DNA of 64,000 nt from Anaerocolumna sp. MB42-C2 (GTDB lineage: Bacteria; Bacillota; Clostridia; Lachnospirales; Lachnospiraceae): positions 1,984,001 to 2,048,000 of the forward strand of contig NZ_CP133190.1 in the NCBI RefSeq assembly GCF_030913705.1. Reading direction: 5' to 3'. The position numbers and the translations under genes are program-made. The stretch's first letter is position 1. Every line of letters starts with the position of its first letter. The notes beneath the pieces are model-generated. The model saw nothing but the letters and a program-made list of their open reading frames with translations. It was not told the origin of the DNA and did not search any database. Below, in pieces: positions 1 to 9,529 of the stretch.

Positions 1-142
1 GTTATATATGTTATATTATTAGTATAACAAATTATCATTTATTGTCAAGATAAACTTAGAGTCATTCCTAACATTTAAGCTGCAATTATTCATAGAACCC
101 TTTTTTCTCACTTAGTGTCTTATATATAATTTTAATCCAGTA

Positions 143-1417
143 CTATTCTTCTTCCCTGTTTTTTAAATATAACCTGATTAATGCCACGGAAAGAATAATA
201 CATACGCAACCTAATATAGCCAAAACAATACCCATCGTGGTTAATTTTGCTTTATATTCTTCCGATTGCATTAAATTACCGGACATTACCACCTTATTGC
301 CTTCTCTGTTTTTGGTATACCTCTGTAAGGTTTCTTCTACTCTGTCATATTGATAAAATCCTGTCTCACCAGCTTCATTTTTCACATATAAAAGCAGGAA
401 ATCACTATTCAGATCATTTTCAGGCGTATACGCACTTACTGTTACATCATCTAATATTAATGAAGTCTTACTATATCCATCCGGTATAACAACATCATCA
501 TCTGGTTTAAGAATTTGATAACGGTAACCATTCTGTATATACATATCTTTACCATCTTTTATAATGAGTAGATTACCTATTTCTGCTGATTTATCTTCTA
601 TACTGCCGTTCCTTTCTGAATCCGAATCCAGGTTATCCTCTGATTCTGAAGTCTCAATTGTTTCTACCGTTTCCTTTTCAACTGCTTCCTTTCGGGTCGC
701 AGTAATTATATATTCTTTCGTTTCTCCTGATTCCGCTTTCACCTTTACCATGATTTTATTATTACCCACATCAAGATTTTCATTACCCTCAACCGTTACC
801 TTGGCATTATCATCCTCCGGTACTGCACTTAATATTATTTTGCTGTTTTCATAATCAATTTTTGTTGTATATTCTGTAATTTTGGGATCAAATTTTGGTT
901 TTAAACTGCCGGGATTTATTTTTAAACTTTTGAGATTATTATTGTCTGAAGCTGTTTTTGCTGCTATGACACGGATATCAAGCCGGTTGCTGGATACTGA
1001 CATAGCAGTTCCTGTTTCAAATTCATATATTTCCGCTTTATCTTTAATTCCAATTTCGCTTACACCTATCGCTTTTGCTTTAAATCTCATAATATACTTT
1101 CTGGATGATTCTTTATTTACCGTATTTTTATCGGTGAGTTTTAATAATCCCTCCCCGCCGGCTATAAAGGCTGCATCATTTTCAAATTCCAGTATATCAG
1201 CATTATATGTTATATATGCTTCAAAATCTCCTAACATAGCATCAGAAGATATAGAAAGACTAACAGTAATTTCGTCTCCAACCACTACAGATTCCTCACC
1301 TGTACTTATATTAACTGTTGCGCTGGCTGCTCTGCAAAAAGTATAGGGTATTAATATAAGTAAAACAATTAAAGCTAATAAGAAACATTGTTTATAAATT
1401 TTTTTATAGATTTTCAT
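143..1417 (-). CDS. Secreted/membrane-anchored cohesin-like and cadherin-like domain protein
   Basis: A 424-aa surface protein. It has an N-terminal signal segment (about residues 8-30) and a cohesin-like beta-sandwich (about 33-150, with the typical sequence around EITVSLSISSD and ITYNADILEFE). A cadherin-like beta-sandwich follows (about 160-245, pattern LKSLKINPGSLKPKF...TEYT). Then come an acidic Glu/Ser-rich linker, an uncharacterised domain (about 278-390) and one C-terminal membrane helix (about 397-418) ending in a basic-acidic tail. The cadherin-like module is also found at the C-terminus of the neighbouring gene at 1610-3907, so the two probably act together at the cell envelope. 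The ATG at 1417 follows AAAGGAG at good spacing. Domain names are assigned by pattern from memory; the ligand is unknown. Confidence 0.75.
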   Translation of the reverse strand: MKIYKKIYKQCFLLALIVLLILIPYTFCRAASATVNISTGEESVVVGDEITVSLSISSDAMLGDFEAYITYNADILEFENDAAFIAGGEGLLKLTDKNTVNKESSRKYIMRFKAKAIGVSEIGIKDKAEIYEFETGTAMSVSSNRLDIRVIAAKTASDNNNLKSLKINPGSLKPKFDPKITEYTTKIDYENSKIILSAVPEDDNAKVTVEGNENLDVGNNKIMVKVKAESGETKEYIITATRKEAVEKETVETIETSESEDNLDSDSERNGSIEDKSAEIGNLLIIKDGKDMYIQNGYRYQILKPDDDVVIPDGYSKTSLILDDVTVSAYTPENDLNSDFLLLYVKNEAGETGFYQYDRVEETLQRYTKNREGNKVVMSGNLMQSEEYKAKLTTMGIVLAILGCVCIILSVALIRLYLKNREEE

Positions 1418-1503
1418 TGGTTTCTCCTTTATCTTAAGTATTCCATTGAGTATAATTTCATATTCGTAAACATAGGAACAGTCACTTAGGTTTCTTAAGA
1501 AAA

Positions 1504-1583
1504 AGAACCTGCAAAAACCCTGATTGAAACACTTTTATGAAATTTATCATAAGTGCTTTTTAACAAAGTTTGAAACAGGTTCT
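1504..1583 (-). terminator. Long-loop intrinsic terminator after the SH3/glucosaminidase gene
   Basis: Inverted arms AGAACCTG (1504-1511) and CAGGTTCT (1576-1583) enclose an inner hairpin (CACTT...AAGTG). On the minus strand the outer stem is followed by TTTTTC. It lies just after the stop of the upstream gene at 1610. Confidence 0.6.
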
Positions 1584-1609
1584 GATTTCCTAAGCAGGAT
1601 TATCTCCCA

Positions 1610-3907
1610 TTATTCTCTTACGGCATTGATCAGATATTCCCTGACATCGCCATTTTCTGCTGTAACAGTTATTATTACTTCATTATTTCCCTCATTCAAC
1701 GGAATAAATCCTGTTCCTGTAATGCTGGCTTTTTTGCTGACCGTTGTTGCAGTAACATTTATCTCTTCTATGTCAGCTTCAACAATGATAGAATATTCCT
1801 GTTCTTTCGTCAAATCAAAAGTTGGGGTTAAACTATAACCGTCGACTTTTAGGGTTTTCAGCCAATTATTTGGATTACAAACCGTTTCCGGCATCGGACA
1901 TGGTTCGTCAGGCATATTTTCGTACACCGGAATACTGAATGCAATAGGAATCTCTGACATTACACTATATGCAGCAAAAGTTTTTTTGGACTCTGCATTA
2001 GGTGCTTCAATATTTGACATATACTGATGGGAATAAGTTGAATTACCCGTAACATTAAATTTCTGCAGGTATGTTGTATCCTGTCCCCTTTTTATGTAAT
2101 TGCTGCCGATAATATATGCACCGCCCACAATAGAATTATATGGGTTATCCCAGGGAATTAGATATAAGGTATTTAATTCCTGATTCGTTGTGCCGTTTTT
2201 GGCATATTTTAGACCGTTCGCTACGGCACCTCCGGCAGCAGTACTATTATATGCACCGATATTATAGAAATTATAGTATCCCTCTAAACCACCCACAGTT
2301 CCGGATACACTGGAGCTTAAAGTAGTAGTTCCCGTTACTACCTCCTGTTTCGCCCTGCTTGCCAGATGATACGGGCTTACACCGGAATATTCAGCTGCAT
2401 CCATAAAAGTTTCCGAATAAGTATGCTCCAAGGTTTCACCCTGATCATCTGCATAAGAATAGGTACAATTATATAATGGTGTATTATAAAGAATTCCTTC
2501 CACACCGGTAACATTCTGGTATTCACTTTGATAAGTCAATAATTCAAATTGATATATACTTTTTTCATCTAAGAAGTTTCTTGGATCTATATAATACTCT
2601 AAACCGGCTTTAGACGGAGTGACCCAGGTAGAACCATCAAAGGGAATAAAACTGTCAGTAGACCAGTTATAAGCTCCTTTTTCTAAAGACTTCCATTCTA
2701 CCCCTTTTCCATTGGATATTAAATTAACACCTAATTTACTTTCTTTTTCAATTACCGTATCCCAATCCAGTCCCGTTTGAAATGCTTTAAAAACCCACGT
2801 AGGATAAGATTCGTGCAAGTCTCTCAGGGCTGGTTTATAACTTTCGGGGAATCCTTCCTCATCCAGCCTCTCTTCAAATTCTTCATCTGATAATACATCC
2901 GGTGTATCGATGTCAGTGGTATCGGTTGGGGTAGGGGTTACAGTAGGTTTTGGCGTTGTTGTTGGGGTGGGGGTTTGGGTGGGTGTTGGCGTTGTTGTTG
3001 GCTTTGGGGGTGTTGTTGGCTTTGGGGTTACAGCTGGGGTAGGGGTTACGGGATTCACAGTAAATAGAACCTGACTGCCCAAAATATACCCGCTGTATTT
3101 TATACCGCTTAGGGTAAACGATATTTTAAACCATTTCTTTCCTTTTTCATCCGTTACTTCCTTTGTAATGGTTACCGCTTTCTTATTACTTAAAGCGATG
3201 GCAGTTCCTTTATCAGTCGTAAGATATTTATAACTGTCTCCTGCTCCGGTTCTGAGCTTCACTTTTGTTTTACTGCTAACTGCCGCTTTAACACCGGAAG
3301 ATAAAGATAACCCTATAAAATCACTTAATACATAACCTGTTTTTGTTTTATTATTTACTTGAAAGGAAATCCGATACCATTTTTCCTTCCCAACAATTAC
3401 TTCATTGAGAATATTCACTTTTTGCCTTTTTACTATCGAGGCAATTTTAGTACTTGTAGTGGATGCTTTTTGCCTTACATTTAAGTTCGTTGCCATAACA
3501 CTGGCTGCAAGTTTAAGATCTGCCGGCGTCTGATTCGCTGTATCCCCCGTCGTAGGCGTTGGTGTCGGAGTCGGAGTAGCGGATGTACTGTTGGTTTCTT
3601 TCACAAAGTCATCCATAACATATCCCTCTGTTTTTTTACCGCTATAAGTAAATGCTATTTTGTACCATCCATCCTTTTTACTTATTATCGTAAATTTATC
3701 ACCCTTTTTTAAATAAGCAAAACTACCGTTTACCTGGACCTTATCATACTTAGTCCCCGGGCCGGAACGGATATTTAAACTGGTAGCCGTTACGGTTCCA
3801 TAAGTGGCGGCAAGTGCTTTTAATGAGTTGAATGTAATACCTCCGGGATATATTAATACCAGACATAAAACGATCGCAATCCATTTATATATTGAGCTTT
3901 TTCTCAT
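1610..3907 (-). CDS. Secreted triple-SH3 glucosaminidase-like cell-wall protein
   Basis: The start is placed at the ATG at 3907, 24 codons inside the longest frame. It follows GAGGAGG at 9 nt and directly begins a signal peptide (MRKSSIYKW, then a hydrophobic stretch). The 765-aa product has three bacterial SH3-type repeats (each with an L-N-[IV]-R or similar motif and a G-Y-V/I end). Next are a short and a long Thr/Pro linker and a domain resembling N-acetylglucosaminidases (SYSETFMDAAEYSGVSPYHL, then RAKQEV and FYNIGAYNS). A C-terminal cadherin-like sandwich follows. SH3 repeats usually bind peptidoglycan, so this is inferred to be a wall hydrolase. The catalytic Glu is probably in RAKQEV, but that is inference. 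The linker DNA is strikingly G-rich on the plus strand. Confidence 0.8.
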   Translation of the reverse strand: MRKSSIYKWIAIVLCLVLIYPGGITFNSLKALAATYGTVTATSLNIRSGPGTKYDKVQVNGSFAYLKKGDKFTIISKKDGWYKIAFTYSGKKTEGYVMDDFVKETNSTSATPTPTPTPTTGDTANQTPADLKLAASVMATNLNVRQKASTTSTKIASIVKRQKVNILNEVIVGKEKWYRISFQVNNKTKTGYVLSDFIGLSLSSGVKAAVSSKTKVKLRTGAGDSYKYLTTDKGTAIALSNKKAVTITKEVTDEKGKKWFKISFTLSGIKYSGYILGSQVLFTVNPVTPTPAVTPKPTTPPKPTTTPTPTQTPTPTTTPKPTVTPTPTDTTDIDTPDVLSDEEFEERLDEEGFPESYKPALRDLHESYPTWVFKAFQTGLDWDTVIEKESKLGVNLISNGKGVEWKSLEKGAYNWSTDSFIPFDGSTWVTPSKAGLEYYIDPRNFLDEKSIYQFELLTYQSEYQNVTGVEGILYNTPLYNCTYSYADDQGETLEHTYSETFMDAAEYSGVSPYHLASRAKQEVVTGTTTLSSSVSGTVGGLEGYYNFYNIGAYNSTAAGGAVANGLKYAKNGTTNQELNTLYLIPWDNPYNSIVGGAYIIGSNYIKRGQDTTYLQKFNVTGNSTYSHQYMSNIEAPNAESKKTFAAYSVMSEIPIAFSIPVYENMPDEPCPMPETVCNPNNWLKTLKVDGYSLTPTFDLTKEQEYSIIVEADIEEINVTATTVSKKASITGTGFIPLNEGNNEVIITVTAENGDVREYLINAVRE
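2964..2983 (+). other. G-quadruplex-forming motif in the linker-coding region
   Basis: Four G-runs (4, 5, 3 and 3 G) are separated by loops of 1, 3 and 1 nt on the plus strand, which is the template strand of the gene at 1610-3907. Further GGGG runs lie at about 2926-2940 and 3029-3050. They arise from Pro/Thr codons. Confidence 0.6.
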
Positions 3908-4114
3908 CCCCTTTTTCCTCCTCAGAATATTAAGTAAACGAAGATAACTAATATGTACAATAAATTTGTTACCGTTCATACCCGGGCTTGAATTGTAACA
4001 GAAATCTTTACTAAGTTAATAAATACTTTATATTTTTTCAATAGATTACAAAATACATATGGCACTTCTGTGACATTTTGATAATATATGTCAAATAATC
4101 AAAAAATTAGGGAA

Positions 4115-5446
4115 TTACTCTATCATTTTCTTCCATATCCCTTTTGCATAAAAACTAAAAGAGAGTCCTGCTGCAATCGTCCAGCCTATAGGCCAGGAAA
4201 GCCAGATACCAATAGAGCCCAAAAAGTTTGATAATATATAAGATAATACCACCCTAAGGATTAGGTCCGTGAAGGTTGCTATCATAAAAGGCCTCATAGA
4301 ACCGGAACCGCGTAAAACACCGTCTGCTATTAATTTAATAGAGATAATTACATAAAAAGGAGATGTAATCCTTAAAAAATTGGTACCTTCCACAATTGCT
4401 TTCCCATTGGATGACTCTAAAAACAATCCCATCATACCGGGCCCGAATCCAAAATAGGCAATTACAAATGGCACAGCAACAAGAATACACATCAAGATAG
4501 CTGACTTAAAGCCTTTATTTATCCGTTCTAATTTACATGCTCCAAGATTCTGTGCAGTAAAACTGGATACTCCATTGGCTAACGTTGTAAAAGAAGTTAT
4601 TGCAAAAGTATTCAATTTAATTGCTGCAGAATAACCTGCAATTACACTGGAACCGTAATTATTAATCAGCTTCTGAATCAGTATATTTCCAAAGGAAATA
4701 AAGCTTTGCTGTAATATACTTGGAACGGCTATTTTACTGATTCTGCCTAACATGCTAAGGGAAAACCTGGGATATTCTTTCGTTTCAGGCAGTGATCTTA
4801 TCCGGCGTAAAATGGTAATTAAGGATAATACGGAAGCAATACCCTGAGCAGTGAAAGTTGCCCAGGCTACCCCATTAACACCCATGGAAAAACAAATCAC
4901 AAAAATTAGATCCAACAGTATGTTTAGCAGAGAGGATGCTAAAAGAAAATAAAAAGGTGTCCTGGAATCTCCCAGGGAGGTAAAGATACCGGTACAGATA
5001 TTATATAAGAGCAAAAAAATTAAACCGCCCGTATAGATCCGTAAGAAAACAGATGCATCCGAAAAAATATTAGCCGGAGTATCCAACAGCCTTAACATAG
5101 GATTACAAGCCATAAGACCTACGATGGTCAAAAAAAGGCTTATAAAAAATATCGAGATCAATGAAGTAAAGATAGCTGTTTTCATTTTAGCATATTCTTT
5201 TCCCCCAAATAGTGTGGAGATTACAACAGAACATCCTATATTGGATCCTGTTGCGATTGCAATAAATATCATAGTAATGGGATAAGAAGCACCAATGGCG
5301 GCCAGGGCATCTTCGCCTACATATTGTCCGGCTACTATGCTGTCAACGATACTGTACAACTGTTGAAACATTACACTTAGAAGCAATGGTATGGAGAATT
5401 TCCATAGAAGCTTGCCAGGTGATCCATTTGTTAAATCTGTTATCAT
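4115..5446 (-). CDS. MATE family efflux transporter
   Basis: A 443-aa, 12-helix membrane protein with the typical MATE opening (TNGSPGKLLWKFSIPLLLSVMFQQLYSIVDS is the start region; key motif FQQLY..VD) and two homologous halves. Family members export cationic drugs or metabolites using Na+ or H+ gradients; the substrate cannot be read from sequence. The gene is monocistronic: the surface protein upstream of 3907 and purD are each separated from it by intergenic DNA. The ATG at 5446 follows AAAGAGG. Length is normal for the family and no defects are seen. Confidence 0.9.
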   Translation of the reverse strand: MITDLTNGSPGKLLWKFSIPLLLSVMFQQLYSIVDSIVAGQYVGEDALAAIGASYPITMIFIAIATGSNIGCSVVISTLFGGKEYAKMKTAIFTSLISIFFISLFLTIVGLMACNPMLRLLDTPANIFSDASVFLRIYTGGLIFLLLYNICTGIFTSLGDSRTPFYFLLASSLLNILLDLIFVICFSMGVNGVAWATFTAQGIASVLSLITILRRIRSLPETKEYPRFSLSMLGRISKIAVPSILQQSFISFGNILIQKLINNYGSSVIAGYSAAIKLNTFAITSFTTLANGVSSFTAQNLGACKLERINKGFKSAILMCILVAVPFVIAYFGFGPGMMGLFLESSNGKAIVEGTNFLRITSPFYVIISIKLIADGVLRGSGSMRPFMIATFTDLILRVVLSYILSNFLGSIGIWLSWPIGWTIAAGLSFSFYAKGIWKKMIE

Positions 5447-5558
5447 ATGTATACCTCTTTATAAACTTTATCTTGAAGTATTATAGCACAAATTATATAA
5501 TTATAAAATATTTATTCCAGATTAAGGTTTAGATTCCCATAATTAAATTAAGTGGAAA

Positions 5559-5670
5559 TAAGGCTGAATCCTATTTATTCGTAGTTTTCACCTTGCATGC
5601 TAAAAATCTCTTAACAAAAAATTAAATGCAGATTCTTCCATACAAAAAAACCAAACAGGATTCAGCCTTA
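5559..5670 (-). terminator. 14-bp perfect inverted repeat with 84-nt loop downstream of purD
   Basis: Arms TAAGGCTGAATCCT (5559-5572) and AGGATTCAGCCTTA (5657-5670) are exact complements. The minus-strand loop contains a T7 tract and the distal arm is followed by TTTCC. It lies between purD (stop 5731) and the MATE gene promoter region. It could terminate purD, or be a small structured element such as a MITE remnant. Confidence 0.5.
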
Positions 5671-5730
5671 TCTATCTATTGCTTTATTTTATTTCTATTT
5701 TTCTCTTTATTTCTCGATATACTTCACCTT

Positions 5731-7002
5731 TTATACTTCATCAATCGCTTTCCCGATATCGTTCCGCATGTATTTATTTTCAAAAGTAACCCACCCTGCA
5801 GCCATATACGCATTTGACCTGGCTTCTTTTAAATCTTTACCGGTTGCAGTTATTCCAATAACACGTCCGCCGTTTGTTACGATTTCGCCATTGATTTTTT
5901 TTGTTCCGGCATGAAATGCATAAAACCCTTCTTTTCCTTTAAATTTATCCAGTCCGTCAATTATAAACCCTTTTTCATAGTGTTCCGGATATCCGTCAGA
6001 AGCTAATATAACACAAACTGCTGCATTATCATTAAATTCCAGATTTATTTTCTTAAGCCTGCCGTCTATACAGGCTTCAAACACTTCAACAATATCATTT
6101 TTCATTCTTGGCAGAACCACCTGGGTCTCTGGGTCTCCAAACCTTGCATTATATTCCAGTACTTTGGGGCCATTTTTCGTAAGCATTAAGCCAAAGAACA
6201 GGATACCGGTAAATTCCCTGCCTTCCGCTTTCATAGCATCCATAGTGGCCTGATAGATGTACTTCCTGCAAAACTCATCTACTTCTTCCGTATAAAAAGG
6301 ACTTGGTGAAAATGTGCCCATACCACCTGTATTTAATCCCCGATCACCATCTCCGGCACGTTTATGATCCTGAGCACTTGTCATGGTCTCTATATTGGTT
6401 CCATCACAAAAGGCAAGTACCGACACTTCTCTTCCTGTCATAAATTCTTCTATTACTATCTTGTCCCCCGCAGAGCCAAACTGTTTATCTAACATAATTG
6501 CCTTAACACCTGCTTTAGCCTCCTCTAAATTAGTACAAATTAACACCCCTTTACCAAGTGCTAATCCATCTGCTTTTAAAACAATGGGAAAATCACAGGT
6601 TTTCAGGTATTCCAAGGCCTTCTCAGAAGAAGTAAAAGTTTCGTAAGCTGCAGTAGGGATATTATATTTTTTCATCAGATCCTTTGAAAATGATTTGGAG
6701 CCCTCTATAATAGCAGCATTTTTTCTTGGACCGAAAACTCTTAAATTATTTGCTTCAAATACATCTACAACCCCGGCTACTAACGGATCATCCGGACCAA
6801 CTATGGTTAAATCAATGTTCTCATTTTTGGCAAAAGCAGCCAGCTTATCAAATTCCATAACTCCAATCGGTACACAGGTTGCATATTCTTCAATACCTGC
6901 ATTGCCGGGAGCACAAAATAATTGATCCGTTAATTTACTTTTAGAAACCTTGTAAGCTATGGCATGTTCCCTGCCGCCGCTTCCGATGATTAATATTTTC
7001 AT
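5731..7002 (-). CDS. purD: Phosphoribosylamine-glycine ligase (GAR synthetase)
   Basis: Catalyses ATP-dependent joining of glycine to 5-phosphoribosylamine, the second step of de novo purine synthesis. The 423-aa product has the N-terminal GSGGREHA motif, the ATP-grasp segment (VLKADGLALGKGV), NTGGMGT and FGDPETQ signatures, and the usual C-terminal domain. It is the last gene of a purM-purN-purD transcription unit, starting 22 nt after purN. The ATG at 7002 is preceded by GGAAAGGG-type ribosome-binding sequence. Length and motifs are normal. Confidence 0.97.
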   Translation of the reverse strand: MKILIIGSGGREHAIAYKVSKSKLTDQLFCAPGNAGIEEYATCVPIGVMEFDKLAAFAKNENIDLTIVGPDDPLVAGVVDVFEANNLRVFGPRKNAAIIEGSKSFSKDLMKKYNIPTAAYETFTSSEKALEYLKTCDFPIVLKADGLALGKGVLICTNLEEAKAGVKAIMLDKQFGSAGDKIVIEEFMTGREVSVLAFCDGTNIETMTSAQDHKRAGDGDRGLNTGGMGTFSPSPFYTEEVDEFCRKYIYQATMDAMKAEGREFTGILFFGLMLTKNGPKVLEYNARFGDPETQVVLPRMKNDIVEVFEACIDGRLKKINLEFNDNAAVCVILASDGYPEHYEKGFIIDGLDKFKGKEGFYAFHAGTKKINGEIVTNGGRVIGITATGKDLKEARSNAYMAAGWVTFENKYMRNDIGKAIDEV

Positions 7003-7024
7003 GCTTTCTTATCCCTTTCCAAGC

Positions 7025-7648
7025 TTAGATTATAGTTACGCGGTTATTCAGTATCTTAACTTTATTCAAAGCAATCAGATTAATAGCTTCCGGCAGAATG
7101 TTCCATTCTGCCTCTTCCATAACTCTTGTTTGTAAATCTTTAGGGCTGTCACCCTCATGTACTTCTACAGCCTTTTGAAGTATAATTGGACCGGTATCGG
7201 TGCCCTCATCAACAAAATGAACGGTTGCCCCCGTAATTTTAACCCCTCTCTCCAGAACGGCTTCGTGGACTCGTAGTCCATAATAACCTGCCCCGCAGAA
7301 AGCTGGAATCAGTGATGGATGAATATTTATTATCTTATTTCTGTAATTCTGAATTAATATCTCCGGTATTATAACCAGGTAACCCGCCAAGACAATTAAA
7401 TCCACCTCATACTTCTTTATTTCGTTTAATAACTGCCTGCTGAATTCATCTCTGTTCGTATAATCTTTCGGTGAAATTACCGTTGCAGGAATCCCCGCCT
7501 TACGGGCTCTCTCCAATGCATATGCGTCCTTTTTATTACTGATTACAATTTCAATTCTTGTGTTTTTTATAATACCTTGTTCAATATTATCAAGGATTGC
7601 CTGTAAGTTCGTACCCCCTCCGGATACCAAAACCGCAACTTTTAGCAT
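7025..7648 (-). CDS. purN: Phosphoribosylglycinamide formyltransferase
   Basis: Transfers a formyl group from 10-formyl-THF to GAR (third purine step). The 207-aa product shows [10 protein letters not shown] near the N-terminus, the catalytic region [12 protein letters not shown] and [17 protein letters not shown], all characteristic of PurN. Its start overlaps the last codons of purM by 7 nt, indicating translational coupling, and purD follows after 22 nt. Complete and ordinary. Confidence 0.97.
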   Translation of the reverse strand: MLKVAVLVSGGGTNLQAILDNIEQGIIKNTRIEIVISNKKDAYALERARKAGIPATVISPKDYTNRDEFSRQLLNEIKKYEVDLIVLAGYLVIIPEILIQNYRNKIINIHPSLIPAFCGAGYYGLRVHEAVLERGVKITGATVHFVDEGTDTGPIILQKAVEVHEGDSPKDLQTRVMEEAEWNILPEAINLIALNKVKILNNRVTII

Positions 7649-8667
7649 ATGGTAACACCTTTCTCACCAGCTTTTATCTCACCTACAATATAAGCTGTTT
7701 CACCGGTCTGCTGTAATAATTTTATGGTTTTATCCGTCTCGGCACTATCAACGGCAATCATCATTCCAATTCCCATATTATAAGTATTATACATAACTTT
7801 TTCTTCGATTGCCCCATCCTTAGATAACATCTGAAAGATCGGAGGTACTGTGTATCTGTCTTTATATATTACAGCGTTCATACCGTCGCTTAACATCCTT
7901 GGAATATTCTCGTAAAATCCGCCGCCGGTTATATGGCTGCAGGCTTTTATGGTAACTCCCCCGTTTTTTATTGTTTTTAATGCATTTACATATATTTTTG
8001 TCGGAGTTAACAGAACTTCCCCTAAGGTTGCTCCAATTGATTCATAATAAGTATCCAAAGCTTCCCGTTTCATATTGAATACGCTTCGTACAAGGGAATA
8101 ACCATTACTGTGTATACCGGAAGAAGCGATTCCGATAATGGTATCACCGGCTTTTAAATTGCTTCCGTTTATTAATTGTTTTTGATCTACAATACCAACC
8201 GCAAATCCTGCCAGGTCATATTCACTAACAGGATAAAATCCGGGCATTTCCGCTGTTTCACCGCCGATTAATGCAGCACCGGCCTGTTTACATCCCTCGG
8301 CCACACCACTAACGATTGTTGCAATTTTCTCAGGTTCATTTTTACCACAGGCAATATAATCTAAAAAGAATAGAGGTTCACCGCCTGCACAGGCTATATC
8401 ATTCACGCACATGGCAACACAGTCAATTCCAATCGTATCATGTTTATCTAAAATAAATGCCAGCTTTAACTTAGTTCCTACTCCATCTGTTCCGGAAACT
8501 AAAGTCGGCTGTTCCATATTTTTAAAACTCTCTAAAGAAAATGCACCAGAAAATCCGCCTATTCCGGTTAATACTTCACTTCTCATGGTTCCTTTTATAT
8601 GTTCTTTCATAAGCTCAACAGCCTTATAACCGGCTTCAATATCTACTCCTGCCTTTTTGTAATCCAT
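7642..8667 (-). CDS. purM: Phosphoribosylformylglycinamidine cyclo-ligase (AIR synthetase)
   Basis: Closes the imidazole ring of AIR using ATP (fifth purine step). The 341-aa product has the [10 protein letters not shown]-terminus, [16 protein letters not shown] and the glycine-rich C-terminal [13 protein letters not shown] motif. It is the first gene of the purM-purN-purD unit and overlaps purN. The ATG at 8667 follows AAGGAGGATTAACC. A promoter candidate at 8751-8779 and the purE terminator upstream suggest it is transcribed separately from purE. Confidence 0.97.
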   Translation of the reverse strand: MDYKKAGVDIEAGYKAVELMKEHIKGTMRSEVLTGIGGFSGAFSLESFKNMEQPTLVSGTDGVGTKLKLAFILDKHDTIGIDCVAMCVNDIACAGGEPLFFLDYIACGKNEPEKIATIVSGVAEGCKQAGAALIGGETAEMPGFYPVSEYDLAGFAVGIVDQKQLINGSNLKAGDTIIGIASSGIHSNGYSLVRSVFNMKREALDTYYESIGATLGEVLLTPTKIYVNALKTIKNGGVTIKACSHITGGGFYENIPRMLSDGMNAVIYKDRYTVPPIFQMLSKDGAIEEKVMYNTYNMGIGMMIAVDSAETDKTIKLLQQTGETAYIVGEIKAGEKGVTIC

Positions 8668-8750
8668 GGTTAATCCTCCTTGTTAGATATCTGATTTATA
8701 GTGATAAATACAAACACTGACTTTATATTCAAGATTCTCATCTGATATTT

Positions 8751-8779
8751 ATTTTAACATAACCTATATTATTTGTCCT
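8751..8779 (-). promoter_or_regulatory. Promoter candidate for purM-purN-purD
   Basis: A -35 AGGACA and -10 TAAAAT separated by 17 nt on the minus strand, about 85 nt before the purM start. No purine riboswitch fold was recognised between it and purM. Confidence 0.5.
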
Positions 8780-8883
8780 ACTTTTCAGTTTCATTATTTT
8801 CTTATATTGTTTATTAGCATAATTAATAAAACGTTTTGTATCTATAAGATAATAATATAAGTAAATAAATATATAAGATAACG

Positions 8884-8925
8884 TTCCTGCACAACAGGAA
8901 AGAGACGGATTTCTCCGTCCCTTTT
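8884..8925 (-). terminator. Terminator between purE and purM (possibly bidirectional)
   Basis: A GACGGA-GAAA-TCCGTC hairpin (8904-8919) is flanked by a T5 tract on the plus side and TTTCC on the minus side. A second small hairpin TTCCTG-CACAA-CAGGAA lies at 8884-8900. It begins 9 nt after the purE stop. Confidence 0.7.
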
Positions 8926-8933
8926 TAAGTTCC

Positions 8934-9449
8934 CTACATATTCTTTAGATATTCCTTATAACCCATGTCAGCAAGTTTTTCTGATTTTGAGAGAACATTT
9001 TCCTTTAAACCTAAAGCATAAGCTTTTATACGTTCTAACAATTCAGCATCTGAAGTTGCAAGAATTTTAGCTGCCAATAATCCGGCATTAAGAGCTCCGT
9101 TAATTGCAACTGTAGCTACCGGTATACCACCTGGCATCTGAACGATGGAATAAAGAGAATCAACCCCACCTAAAGACTTTGTCATAATCGGAACACCGAT
9201 TACCGGCATAGGGAATATAGCTGCTGTCATACCCGGTAGGTGGGCCGCACCACCGGCACCTGCGATAATTACCTTATACCCTTTTTCTTCTGCTGATTTA
9301 GCATAATCATAGAAAACATCCGGCATTCTGTGGGCAGATATTACCGTAATATCATATTCGATTTTAAGAACATCCAATACTTCTGCTGCCTTACTCATGA
9401 TCTCAAGATCCGAATCACTACCCATAACTATTCCTACTTGTGCTGCCAT
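8934..9449 (-). CDS. purE: N5-carboxyaminoimidazole ribonucleotide mutase (class I PurE)
   Basis: Moves the carboxyl group from N5-CAIR to CAIR in purine synthesis. The 171-aa product carries the class I motifs MGSDSDLE, SAHRMP, GAGGAAHLPGM and MPGGIPVATV. There is no purK next to it in the window. It is followed by its own terminator, so the four purine genes form at least two transcription units. Start ATG 9449 after GCGAGGAAAG. Confidence 0.96.
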   Translation of the reverse strand: MAAQVGIVMGSDSDLEIMSKAAEVLDVLKIEYDITVISAHRMPDVFYDYAKSAEEKGYKVIIAGAGGAAHLPGMTAAIFPMPVIGVPIMTKSLGGVDSLYSIVQMPGGIPVATVAINGALNAGLLAAKILATSDAELLERIKAYALGLKENVLSKSEKLADMGYKEYLKNM

Positions 9450-9488
9450 TTTACTTTCCTCGCTTTCATTCTATATGATTATCGCCTA

Positions 9489-9504
9489 AAAGTTTAAACT
9501 TTTA
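9489..9504. repeat. 16-bp perfect palindrome flanked by direct CGATAATCAT repeats
   Basis: Upstream of purE, AAAAGTTTAAACTTTT is self-complementary and is bracketed on the minus strand by two copies of CGATAATCAT. It could end the aminopeptidase transcript or be an operator for purE; neither role can be shown here. Confidence 0.45.
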
Positions 9505-9529
9505 AATGATTATCGACCCGCTTTTAAAA

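Noticed and set aside
1..142. Promoter or gene fragment at the left edge
   Set aside because: AT-rich DNA with isolated TTGTCA-like hexamers only; nothing that supports a call.
8668..9529. Purine riboswitch ahead of purE or purM
   Set aside because: The conserved purine-aptamer loops are not seen on the minus strand; only a promoter and a terminator are visible.
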